From contig USBH01000041.1 in NCBI GenBank assembly GCA_900552925.1, positions 1-10,159 on the forward strand: DNA of 10,159 nucleotides, written 5' to 3'. The DNA comes from an uncultured Oscillospiraceae bacterium. Its GTDB lineage: Bacteria; Bacillota; Clostridia; Oscillospirales; Acutalibacteraceae. A program made the position numbers and the translations under genes. A model generated the notes under the pieces. That model saw only the letters and a program-made list of their open reading frames with translations, was not told where the DNA came from and did not search any database. Shown here piece after piece: positions 1 through 5,946 of the stretch (its first letter is position 1; each line of letters begins with the position of its first letter).

Positions 1-47
1 GAGATTAGCTGCAGTCTCGTGGGCTCGGAGATGTGTATAAGAGACAG
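1..47 (+). other. Nextera library adapter (P7 end, i7 index, read-2 transposase adapter)
   Basis: This is not genomic. Bases 1-5 match the end of the Illumina P7 oligo, 6-13 form an 8-base index (TAGCTGCA), and 14-47 are the 34-base Nextera read-2 adapter ending in the 19-bp Tn5 mosaic end (29-47). From memory the index is the complement of Nextera XT N728. Genomic sequence starts at 48. Confidence 0.98.
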
Positions 48-342
48 GAATGAAGGCGTCGACGCCGGCATCGGCGCAGAAAGCGAGAAAATCCGGAAGC
101 GCGGCGAGCTCCGCATTGCGCGGCAGCGTATTGCAGGTCACGTAAACCTTCACGCCTTTCGCATGGGCGCGCCGTACGCCCTCCCGCAGCTCTTCATTTG
201 TAAAATTGGACGGTGCGGAGCGCATTCCGAACGCTTTTCCCGCCAGATAGACGGCGTCTGCGCCGTAATCCAGCGCCGCCTGAAGGCGCTCGAGATCTCC
301 GGCCGGTGCGAGAAGCTCCGGCTTTTTTATGGTCTGGTTCAT
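48..342 (-). CDS. U32 peptidase-family protein, N-terminal 98 residues only (cut by library end)
   Basis: The start of a U32 (collagenase-like) protein. The family includes the tRNA-hydroxylation factors TrhP/YrrN-YrrO and the rRNA-hydroxylation factor RlhA, as well as annotated collagenases. The 98 residues carry the family N-terminal signature: KPELLAPAG at residues 7-15, then GADAVYLAGKAFGMR at 27-41, then a VKVYVTCNTLPRN-type strand at 64-76. The ATG at 342 is preceded by AAGGGG at 352-357 with a 9-nt spacer. The gene lies downstream of mltG on the same strand. In Bacillus subtilis, mltG (yrrL), yrrM, yrrN and yrrO are neighbours, so a tRNA-hydroxylation (TrhP-like) role is more likely than secreted protease activity, but this is inferred from context. 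The O-methyltransferase gene found between them in Bacillus is absent here. The C-terminal two thirds or more, including any cofactor-binding residues, lie outside the window. Confidence 0.9.
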
Positions 343-402
343 AGCTCATGTCCCCTTATTCGTCTTGCCCGCGCGCAAACGGCGCCGGCGAATCATACGG
401 AA

Positions 403-441
403 GCCGTGCCCCTTCAGCCTGAATTTCTGAAAAGGCACGGC
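403..441 (-). terminator. Hairpin between mltG and the U32 gene (weak terminator or attenuator)
   Basis: GCCGTGCC (403-410) pairs with GGCACGGC (434-441). TTCAG (413-417) then pairs with CTGAA (427-431) inside it after a 2x2 internal loop. On the minus strand the stem is followed by TTCCGT rather than a clean U-run, so it may act as a partial terminator, a processing site or nothing. The rest of the 127-bp gap (343-469) holds only the U32 ribosome binding site. I saw no second promoter. Confidence 0.4.
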
Positions 442-469
442 CCGATTTTAAAAGATTGGATTTTCAGAT

Positions 470-1768
470 TTAAAGCAGTCCAGCTGCCGCCAGATTGGCC
501 TGATGCTCGTCCGCCGTCGCCGCGTAGTACGGGTTGCCGTCCGCATCGTGGCAGAAGTAATAGTAATCGCTGCCCTCGGCGCTCGGATGGAGCGCGGCGT
601 CGATCGCATCGAGACCCGGGTTGCAGATCGCGCCTGCCGGAAGCCCGCTCACGCCGCCGTTGTTGAGGTAGGTGGAGTAGCGGCTGACGTAGCCCTCCGG
701 TGCGGTACTGCTGTTGTAGGGATAGTACAGCGTGGAGTCGCAGTCGAGCGAATAGATGTCGTGCGATTCGCCGTTTTCAAGACGATTGTGCAGGATGGCG
801 GAAATCATATACATGTCGTCTGTATTGGCGGCCTCGGCCTGAATGATGGAGGCCAGCGTGATGATCTCGTCGAGCGTGTAGTCGCTGGCGGCGATATCGG
901 CCTGCAGATCCTCCACGCGGGACTCAAAGTTGTCGAGGAAGCGGCGGAGCGTCGTCTCCACGGATTCGTTTTCAAAGAAATTGTACGTATCCGGGAAGAG
1001 ATAGCCCTCCAGCAGATAATACTTCTCGTCGGCGTTCGAGATGTCGGCGATAAAGTCGTAATCGCTGAAATCGATGGAGTTGCACGCCTCGAGGACCTCG
1101 TCCTTCGTGTGCAGGCCGTTTTCTTCGAGGATTTCCGCAAAGCGCTCGATCGTGATGCCCTCCGGGAAGGTGATGCCCTCGATCTCCTCGCCGAGATCCG
1201 GTCCGGCCTGCAGTTCGTTGATCAGCGCCTCGTAATCAAGGTTCGTCTCAAGGTCGAAAGAGCCTGCCGAGAAGTACTCCATCTCGGTTGTAAGCGTGCA
1301 ATACAGGGAGAAAAACTCCGGCTTTTCAATGGCGTGGCTCTGGTACAGAATGTCGGCAAGCTCGTCGGCTGTGACATCCTCCGGAATCGTGACGGTCACC
1401 GTGGATTCCATCCGGTCGACGGCGAAAAAGTCGTTGGAGCCGCCGATCAGATACGAGGAAACCATCAGGGAAACGAGCAGGATCATGGCGAACCAGGTCA
1501 GCGTAAAAATGCGCTTGTTTTTCCGGGCCTTCACCTTGTTGCGCTTCCGGTGTGCCTTTGCCTCCTTGCGGAGCGCCTGCTCATTCCGTGCATTCCGCGC
1601 GCCGGCGGATGCGCGCTGTGCGGTTTCGGGAATGCTTCCGTCCGCTTCCGTCTGCGGGACGGCGTTCAGCTGCTCTTCCGTCAGCTTCACCTGAAAGTGA
1701 CGGCCGCCCGATGTGCCGCTTTCGCCATTGCGCTCATGCGGCGTATACTGGTTGTCGTGGTCGCTCAT
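470..1768 (-). CDS. mltG: Endolytic murein transglycosylase MltG (YceG-like)
   Basis: A membrane-anchored lytic transglycosylase that cleaves nascent peptidoglycan strands and helps set glycan length during cell-wall elongation. At 432 aa it is longer than E. coli MltG because of a charged cytoplasmic N-terminus (residues 1-86, rich in K, R and E). A single membrane segment spans about 87-109. An extracellular LysM-like part with FPEGITIERFAEIL at 201-214 follows, and then the catalytic domain. Conserved blocks are YLLEGYLFPDTYNF (251-264), LASIIQAEA (305-313), ISAILHNRL (322-330), YSTYLNNGGVSGLPAGAICNPG (364-385) and AALHPSA (391-397). The catalytic Glu is most likely E312, by alignment with the E. 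coli ASIVEKET motif. The first Glu of that motif is Gln310 here. The ATG overlaps the TGA of the upstream cyclo-ligase gene (ATGA), suggesting translational coupling. AAAGGA lies 12 nt upstream of the ATG. Confidence 0.95.
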   Translation of the reverse strand: MSDHDNQYTPHERNGESGTSGGRHFQVKLTEEQLNAVPQTEADGSIPETAQRASAGARNARNEQALRKEAKAHRKRNKVKARKNKRIFTLTWFAMILLVSLMVSSYLIGGSNDFFAVDRMESTVTVTIPEDVTADELADILYQSHAIEKPEFFSLYCTLTTEMEYFSAGSFDLETNLDYEALINELQAGPDLGEEIEGITFPEGITIERFAEILEENGLHTKDEVLEACNSIDFSDYDFIADISNADEKYYLLEGYLFPDTYNFFENESVETTLRRFLDNFESRVEDLQADIAASDYTLDEIITLASIIQAEAANTDDMYMISAILHNRLENGESHDIYSLDCDSTLYYPYNSSTAPEGYVSRYSTYLNNGGVSGLPAGAICNPGLDAIDAALHPSAEGSDYYYFCHDADGNPYYAATADEHQANLAAAGLL

Positions 1769-2352
1769 AGTTTCAAACCATCCTTTCTGTCCTGTGCACA
1801 GCGGTAAAGGCCCCGGTCTGTGCAGATATAGGAAACCGGCTTGTCGTGCGCTTCCGTCGGCAGATCCTCTGCAAGCTGAAAATCATAGCAGAGGCCGACA
1901 GTGCAGACCGGTATTCTGTTCAGAAATGTATCGTAATAGCCTTTCCCGTAGCCGAGCCGTTTCCCGCTGCGGGTGAAAGCAAGCCCCGGCACAAAGCAGA
2001 GGGCGTTCCCCGCACGCTGGAAGCGGCGTTCCAGCAAAGCCGGCGGCTCCAGGATGCCGAATTTCCCGGGAGAGAGTTCGTCCATCGAATCGATGCGGTA
2101 AAAATCCATTTCCCCGTCCGCCGCGCGGCAGCGCGGGACAAAAACAGACTTGCCGTCCAGCAGACTCTGCCGGAGCAGCGCTTTCGTGTCCGCCTCGCTG
2201 CCGAAGGAAACGTAACACAGCACGGCGGCCGCCTTTTGATAGACCGGCAGAGAAAGCGCGCTGCGCAGAAGCCGGGCGTCGCGCGCCCCGCGGTCCGAAC
2301 AGGCATCGCGCAGGGACTGCATTCTGCGGCGGAGAGCCGCTTTCTCCGTCAT
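1765..2352 (-). CDS. fau: 5-formyltetrahydrofolate cyclo-ligase (MTHFS)
   Basis: ATP-dependent cytosolic enzyme that converts 5-formyl-THF to 5,10-methenyl-THF, returning the storage folate to the one-carbon pool. The 195-aa length is typical. The signature block VPGLAFTRSGKRLGYGKGYYD (121-141) contains the Gly-rich nucleotide/substrate loop. The N-terminal basic helix (MTEKAALRRRM) and the DLPTEAHDKPVSYICTD block (163-179) also fit the family. The ATG at 2352 was chosen: it overlaps the upstream stop as TGATG. An in-frame TTG one codon earlier (2355) is possible but less likely. There is no strong Shine-Dalgarno sequence, so translation is probably coupled to the preceding gene. Its product and that of tmk both bear on thymidylate and one-carbon metabolism, which may explain the grouping. 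Confidence 0.95.
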   Translation of the reverse strand: MTEKAALRRRMQSLRDACSDRGARDARLLRSALSLPVYQKAAAVLCYVSFGSEADTKALLRQSLLDGKSVFVPRCRAADGEMDFYRIDSMDELSPGKFGILEPPALLERRFQRAGNALCFVPGLAFTRSGKRLGYGKGYYDTFLNRIPVCTVGLCYDFQLAEDLPTEAHDKPVSYICTDRGLYRCAQDRKDGLKL

Positions 2353-2894
2353 CAATCCACGCTCTGAATCGAAGCGCGAATCTTGTCGGCCGTGTCCTGT
2401 CCCGCGATCAGGCCGGCAAGCGTGAGGCCGAACTGCGTCGCAACGCCCATTCCCTTGGCGGTGATGATGCTGCCGTCCACGCAGACCGGCTTTTCCGAAA
2501 GCTTTGCGCCCTTCAGCTCGCCCTCAAAGCCCGGGAAACAGATGGCTTCCCTGCCCTCGAGCAGACCGAGGTGGCCGAGAATGCTCGGCGCGGCGCAGAT
2601 CGCGGCGAGATAGACGCCGTTAGCGGCGCAGTATCTGGCGCAGGCCGTGACGATCGGCGATTTTTCGAGGTTCAGCGTGCCGGGCATGCCGCCGGGCAGA
2701 ATCATCATCTCCATATCGTCGGTCGTGACGTCCTTTTCCTCAATGTCGGCCGTCACGGTGATGCCGTGCGAGCCCGTGATGGTTTTGCCGCCGACGCCGA
2801 CGGTCTTGACCTCCTGTTCGGCGCGGCGCAGGATGTCGACCGGCGCGAGCGCTTCAATCTCTTCGAAGCCGTTTGCAAGAAAAACGTAGATCAT
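2352..2894 (-). CDS. DJ-1/PfpI (ThiJ/YajL-like) family protein
   Basis: A small cytosolic flavodoxin-fold protein of the DJ-1 superfamily (180 aa, normal length). Members are linked to oxidative/carbonyl stress, glyoxalase III-type activity or protein and nucleotide deglycation, and the last of these is disputed. The nucleophile elbow is AAICAAPS at 97-104 with Cys100. The acidic partner is probably Glu14 in GFEEIEALAP (9-18), corresponding to human DJ-1 Cys106 and Glu18. The PGGMPG motif is at 67-72. The overall pattern, including the GMGVATQFGLTLAGLI stretch (148-163), matches the YajL/DJ-1 branch rather than the hexameric PfpI proteases. The ATG overlaps the tmk stop as ATGA, and GGAGG (2902-2906) gives a 7-nt spacer. 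The substrate cannot be told from sequence. Confidence 0.93.
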   Translation of the reverse strand: MIYVFLANGFEEIEALAPVDILRRAEQEVKTVGVGGKTITGSHGITVTADIEEKDVTTDDMEMMILPGGMPGTLNLEKSPIVTACARYCAANGVYLAAICAAPSILGHLGLLEGREAICFPGFEGELKGAKLSEKPVCVDGSIITAKGMGVATQFGLTLAGLIAGQDTADKIRASIQSVD

Positions 2895-3547
2895 AGCAGA
2901 TCCTCCAGTTTTGAAAGTATTTCGTTCTGTATGTCTTCTTCCGTGCGCAGCGAGCCGTTCGCGGCGCAGTTTATGACGATCCAGTTCAGCTTTTCCGCCG
3001 CGTACAGCGCGCAGGTGCGGCAGTGGCGCAGAAAATCAAAATCCCGCTCGTGGATGTCCTTTTTGGAAGCGTCCCCGACGTAGCGCTTGAGCATCAGCGC
3101 CTGAGAGATTTCCGGCGGCACATCCAGATACAGCACGCGGTCCGGCCGCGGCAGGCCGAGCTTTTCATACTCGAAATCCTCGAGCCAAGCCATATAACCG
3201 TCCCATGCCGCCTCCGGCAGCTTGCTGAGCTGATAGACCATGTTTGAGGTTACGTAACGGTCGGCGATGATGGTTTTCCCCGCCAGATAGTCCGCCTTCC
3301 ATTTTGTCTGGAAGCTCGCGAAACGGTCGACCGCGTAAAAGGCGCTCGCCGCATAGGCGTTTACGGCTTCGGCGTCGCTGCCGAAATCACCGGTCAGATA
3401 CATTTTCACGAGCGCCGAAGAGGGCGAATCGTAATCCGGAAAGGTGATCTTCCGCGCGCCGCCGCGCTTCTCCGCACAGGCGAGCAGGCGGCCGGCCTGC
3501 GTGGCTTTCCCGCTTCCGTCAAGCCCCTCAATAACAATTAATGCCAT
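2891..3547 (-). CDS. tmk: Thymidylate (dTMP) kinase
   Basis: Phosphorylates dTMP to dTDP with ATP, an essential step of dTTP synthesis. At 218 aa it is complete. The P-loop is GLDGSGKATQ (8-17). FPDY (37-40) stands where the FPxR/Y substrate block lies. YAVDRF (71-76) and the DRY motif (D96-R97-Y98) are present, and a LID-like segment DIHERD is at 164-169. The sequence is somewhat divergent from Bacillus Tmk: the P-loop has Ala where Thr or Ser is usual before the second Thr, and the LID region is short on arginines. These are features of the variant common in clostridia. It is the first gene of the minus-strand operon. AGAGGA lies a few bases before the ATG and AGGA a little further up. Confidence 0.93.
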   Translation of the reverse strand: MALIVIEGLDGSGKATQAGRLLACAEKRGGARKITFPDYDSPSSALVKMYLTGDFGSDAEAVNAYAASAFYAVDRFASFQTKWKADYLAGKTIIADRYVTSNMVYQLSKLPEAAWDGYMAWLEDFEYEKLGLPRPDRVLYLDVPPEISQALMLKRYVGDASKKDIHERDFDFLRHCRTCALYAAEKLNWIVINCAANGSLRTEEDIQNEILSKLEDLL

Positions 3548-3580
3548 TTTCCTCTGTCCTTATTCTTTACATTCTCCCCT

Positions 3581-3609
3581 ATTATAACAAAGAGCGGACA
3601 AATATACAA
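3581..3609 (-). promoter_or_regulatory. SigA-type promoter of the tmk operon
   Basis: On the minus strand, TTGTAT (3609-3604), a 17-bp spacer and a perfect TATAAT (3586-3581). The predicted start near 3574 would give a leader of about 27 nt before the tmk ATG. The -10 and spacing are excellent. The -35 matches 3 of 6. Confidence 0.7.
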
Positions 3610-3623
3610 CCAAAAATTTGCAG

Positions 3624-3651
3624 CTTTCCCGGTTCTTAAGAAACACGAAAG
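3624..3651. promoter_or_regulatory. 28-bp imperfect dyad, possible operator
   Basis: A perfect 10-bp palindrome TTCTTAAGAA (3633-3642) is nested inside CTTTC (3624-3628) and GAAAG (3647-3651), all sharing one centre. Eleven of 14 base pairs match. It sits almost exactly in the middle of the 173-bp divergent spacer (3548-3720), just upstream of the tmk -35, where a regulator could affect both directions. No family is assigned. Confidence 0.35.
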
Positions 3652-3659
3652 GCGGGACA

Positions 3660-3688
3660 GGCACAAGAAACGCCGCGCGCCGTAAAAT
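3660..3688 (+). promoter_or_regulatory. Weak candidate promoter for the Cys-rich gene
   Basis: GGCACA (3660-3665), a 17-bp spacer and TAAAAT (3683-3688). The -10 is fair and the -35 is poor. No convincing SigE, SigF, SigG or SigK sporulation promoter was seen by eye, so the true promoter is uncertain. Confidence 0.25.
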
Positions 3689-3720
3689 GACAGTGAGAAA
3701 CCATAAAGGAGGTTTATCAA

Positions 3721-4533
3721 ATGGCTGAAAATGAATTCGCTTCCGGCACCGAGAACAAGCAGCCGGCGCTCAAGGAAGCGGTCTGCATCGACGCCATGCG
3801 CATATACGATTCGTGCAGTGACAAGGATTGCCTTGAGGATATGCGCGTGCTGTTTCCTGCGGCGGTACAGCCGCTGGTGGACAGCGCCGCCAATGTGCGC
3901 GTGCGTTATGTCGATGTGATTTCCGTGTACATCGATATGCAGCCGATCCCCTTCAACCGCGGCTACTACTCCATTGACCTGACGTTCTTCTTCGACGTTT
4001 CGCTCGACCTGTACGGCGGCTCGATCATCGGCAGCGAGCGCGTCAACGGCATTGCGGTCTTCAACAAGAAGGTCATCCTGTTCGGCAGCGAGGGAAACGT
4101 CAAGATGTTCTCGAGCGAGGATTCCTGCGATACCTGCGAGGTGCAGTGCAGCCGGATGCTCCCGAAGGCGACCGTGCAGGTGGCAAGGCCTGTGGCGCTC
4201 TCTGCCAAGCTCTGCGACCGCGGCTCCTGCGTCTGCGGCTGCGAGCCCTGCTGCGTGATCCCCGACTGCATCGCGAGCCGCTACGGCGGCGCTTTCGAGA
4301 CGACGCCGCAGAAAAACACGGTGTATGTGACGATCGGCCTGTTCACGATCGTCCAGATCGTGCGCAATGTGCAGATGCTGATTCCGGCGTTCGACTTCTG
4401 CGTGCCGGAGAAGGAATGCGTGACCTCCAGCGACAATCCCTGCGAGCTCTTCCGCAAGATCGAGTTCCCGACGGACGAATTTTTCCCGCCGAAAGCCAAC
4501 GACTGCAACTGCGGCTGCGGCTGCAACAAGTAA
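3721..4533 (+). CDS. Cys-rich conserved clostridial protein of unknown function
   Basis: 270 aa, no signal peptide and no membrane segment. It has 20 cysteines (7.4%): C22, C32 and C37, a trio at 136-143, a dense cluster of seven at 165-183, C227, C233 and C241, and a C-terminal DCNCGCGCNK tail (C262, 264, 266, 268). Between the clusters lie two beta-rich stretches: VDVISVYIDMQPIPFNRGYYSI-type strands at about 64-95, followed by VNGIAVFNKKVILFGSEG (108-125), and NTVYVTIGLFTIVQIVRN (199-216). I recall similar uncharacterised proteins in Ruminococcaceae genomes, but no function. The layout of beta-domains and Cys clusters loosely recalls spore-coat-type proteins, or a metal-binding or disulfide-crosslinked structural protein. 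That is inference only. Translation should be strong: AAAGGAGG (3705-3712) with an 8-nt spacer. It is monocistronic, divergent from tmk, and followed by a good terminator. Confidence 0.88.
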   Translation: MAENEFASGTENKQPALKEAVCIDAMRIYDSCSDKDCLEDMRVLFPAAVQPLVDSAANVRVRYVDVISVYIDMQPIPFNRGYYSIDLTFFFDVSLDLYGGSIIGSERVNGIAVFNKKVILFGSEGNVKMFSSEDSCDTCEVQCSRMLPKATVQVARPVALSAKLCDRGSCVCGCEPCCVIPDCIASRYGGAFETTPQKNTVYVTIGLFTIVQIVRNVQMLIPAFDFCVPEKECVTSSDNPCELFRKIEFPTDEFFPPKANDCNCGCGCNK

Positions 4534-4563
4534 ACCCGCGCCGGAATGTAACCCCGACATAAG

Positions 4564-4608
4564 CCGGAAGCCGTGCATCCACTCGAGATGCACGGCTTTT
4601 CCGGTTTT
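4564..4608 (+). terminator. Intrinsic terminator after the Cys-rich gene
   Basis: AAGCCGTGCAT (4568-4578) pairs perfectly with ATGCACGGCTT (4588-4598) around a 9-nt loop. CCGG (4564-4567) adds four pairs with CCGG (4601-4604) across a 2-nt bulge. TTTT follows at 4605-4608. It lies between convergent genes and overlaps the stop codon of the acetyltransferase gene. On the minus strand the U-run is poor, so it works mainly for plus-strand transcripts. Confidence 0.85.
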
Positions 4609-5830
4609 AAATATAGTCGGAGATGTACGGCGCTTCATGCAGCAGCGCGCTGTCCAGCCGGTCGACGGCCTTTTCGTCGGCGTCGATACGGCCCATGCGG
4701 TACAGCTTTGCCGCCGATTTATACCCGAGCAGCAGCGTGGAGAGCGTGGATATGGACAGCTCCATGCGGTACTTCGGCTTTCCGTGCGTGAGCCTGCATT
4801 TCCCCTTTTCGAAGCGAACGCACACGGTTTTGTTGTTCCATGGCAGGAAATCGTCCGTGATGTCGAAAGCAAAGCAGACGCCCTTTTCGCGCGGCTCGCA
4901 GCGGTACTGGAGAAAGAACTGCTCCACGTCGACGATGCGGCCCATGATGTACGGGCGGATCATTTCGCGGATGTCGCCGTCGTCCATATCGAAGGCGATC
5001 GGCTCGTTGTAGTAGGAGTTTCCGTGCACCTCGTCGATCATCGAATCGTGCGCGCGGATGTACTCCCACAGGCCGTCCTGCGCCTCGCGGTTCAGGTAGA
5101 TCATCTCCTTGATGTACATGATGTCGTCCTTGATGAGGTAGACCATGTAGCCGCTCGGCGTGTTCGTTACGTCGTAGTAGATCGCGACGACGGTGTCGTC
5201 CTTATCCCAGCGCCAGTATTCCTCCCAGGCCAGGCTGTTCCGGAACAGGCAGCCGTGCGTCACGCTGGCGAAGCGCTCGTGCAGGCGCATGAAGTCCTCG
5301 TTGTCCCATTCTACGCGGCGCACGAAGCCCGGCGCCTGCGCCTTGGAGGGCATCTGGCGGTCCTTTACGGTATAGGTGATTTTATCCGAGATGATTTCCC
5401 AGCCCAGCTTTCTGTAAAGCGGGATCGAATACGGGAACAGCATGGCGAAGGACTGGTGCCGCTCGCGCATATGCACGAGGCTCTGGTACATCAGCCGCTT
5501 CATGATGCCGTTTCCGGTGTATTCCGGATAGGTGCAGACGCTGGTCACGAAACCGATGGAGTAAAATGCACCGTAAATGTTGGCCTTCAGCGGATACACG
5601 GCGACCTGCGAGACGAGGTAGTCCCCGTCGAAGCAGCCGAGGACGTCGGCGCGCTCCAGAACCGGGAATTTCGACTGCTTGATCTCGTCGCCGTGCCATC
5701 CGGTATCCAGCAGCTCCTCTTCGGTCACCTGAAAGGAATAGCGGAGCAGCGCGTCGTACTGCTCGAGATCGTCCGTTGTCAGATAGCGTATCGTGTAGTT
5801 CTTCTTCGTTTCTGTTTTTTCGTCATCCAT
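4607..5830 (-). CDS. Eis-like GNAT N-acetyltransferase
   Basis: 407 aa, the usual length of the Eis family: an N-terminal GNAT domain, a second degenerate GNAT-like domain and a C-terminal SCP2-like domain. The acetyl-CoA motif region is IGFVTSVCTYPEYTGNGIMKRLM (92-114), with strand V95-V98 and the Gly-rich turn at 105-109. The usual Arg/Gln of the turn (PEYR) is Thr105 here. FPYSIPLYRKLGWEII (132-147) is the Eis-type block after motif A. The C-terminal part (about 300-407) holds an FDITDDFLPWNNKTVCVRF strand pair as in SCP2-like domains, and the chain ends in a free hydrophobic residue (Ile407). In Mycobacterium Eis the C-terminal carboxylate takes part in catalysis. Family members acetylate aminoglycosides or lysines, but the substrate here cannot be assigned and resistance should not be assumed. 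It lies 116 bp downstream of pcrA on the same strand. The ATG at 5830 has only a weak AGG at about 8 nt. Confidence 0.9.
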   Translation of the reverse strand: MDDEKTETKKNYTIRYLTTDDLEQYDALLRYSFQVTEEELLDTGWHGDEIKQSKFPVLERADVLGCFDGDYLVSQVAVYPLKANIYGAFYSIGFVTSVCTYPEYTGNGIMKRLMYQSLVHMRERHQSFAMLFPYSIPLYRKLGWEIISDKITYTVKDRQMPSKAQAPGFVRRVEWDNEDFMRLHERFASVTHGCLFRNSLAWEEYWRWDKDDTVVAIYYDVTNTPSGYMVYLIKDDIMYIKEMIYLNREAQDGLWEYIRAHDSMIDEVHGNSYYNEPIAFDMDDGDIREMIRPYIMGRIVDVEQFFLQYRCEPREKGVCFAFDITDDFLPWNNKTVCVRFEKGKCRLTHGKPKYRMELSISTLSTLLLGYKSAAKLYRMGRIDADEKAVDRLDSALLHEAPYISDYI

Positions 5831-5847
5831 AATCTATACCTGTTTCT

Positions 5848-5903
5848 CCGGTTTACCGGGCAAGCTGTGCGCACAGAGCCGTTTGGGAGGAAAGCGGCCG
5901 CTT
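5848..5903. repeat. Three short palindromes in the pcrA-acetyltransferase spacer
   Basis: The 116-bp spacer 5831-5946 contains CCGGT-TT-ACCGG (5848-5859), the perfect palindrome CTGTGCGCACAG (5865-5876) and the perfect palindrome AAGCGGCCGCTT (5892-5903). A further six-pair stem, GGTGTA/TACACC (5937-5942 and 5948-5953), spans the pcrA stop. None is followed by a U-run on the minus strand, so no terminator is called. No convincing promoter for the acetyltransferase gene was found. Confidence 0.45.
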
Positions 5904-5946
5904 GCGGATCTGCCCGGCGCCTTTTGGGTTCTTTGCGGTGTAGGGT

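Noticed and set aside
503..1807. 434-codon plus-strand frame opposite mltG
   Set aside because: It is a shadow of mltG. The mltG frame carries the family motifs and the overlapping stop-start junction.
3702..3710. SigK-like -10 (CATAAAGGA) upstream of the Cys-rich gene
   Set aside because: It overlaps the ribosome binding site, has no matching -35, and lies too close to the start codon.
3538..4872. 444-codon minus-strand frame opposite the Cys-rich gene
   Set aside because: It crosses the terminator and the divergent promoters and ends inside tmk. The plus-strand frame has a strong ribosome binding site and a coherent protein.
5833..5863. Promoter TTGCCC-TATAGA just upstream of the acetyltransferase gene
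   Set aside because: The spacer is 19 bp and the predicted transcript would start inside the gene, leaving no ribosome binding site.
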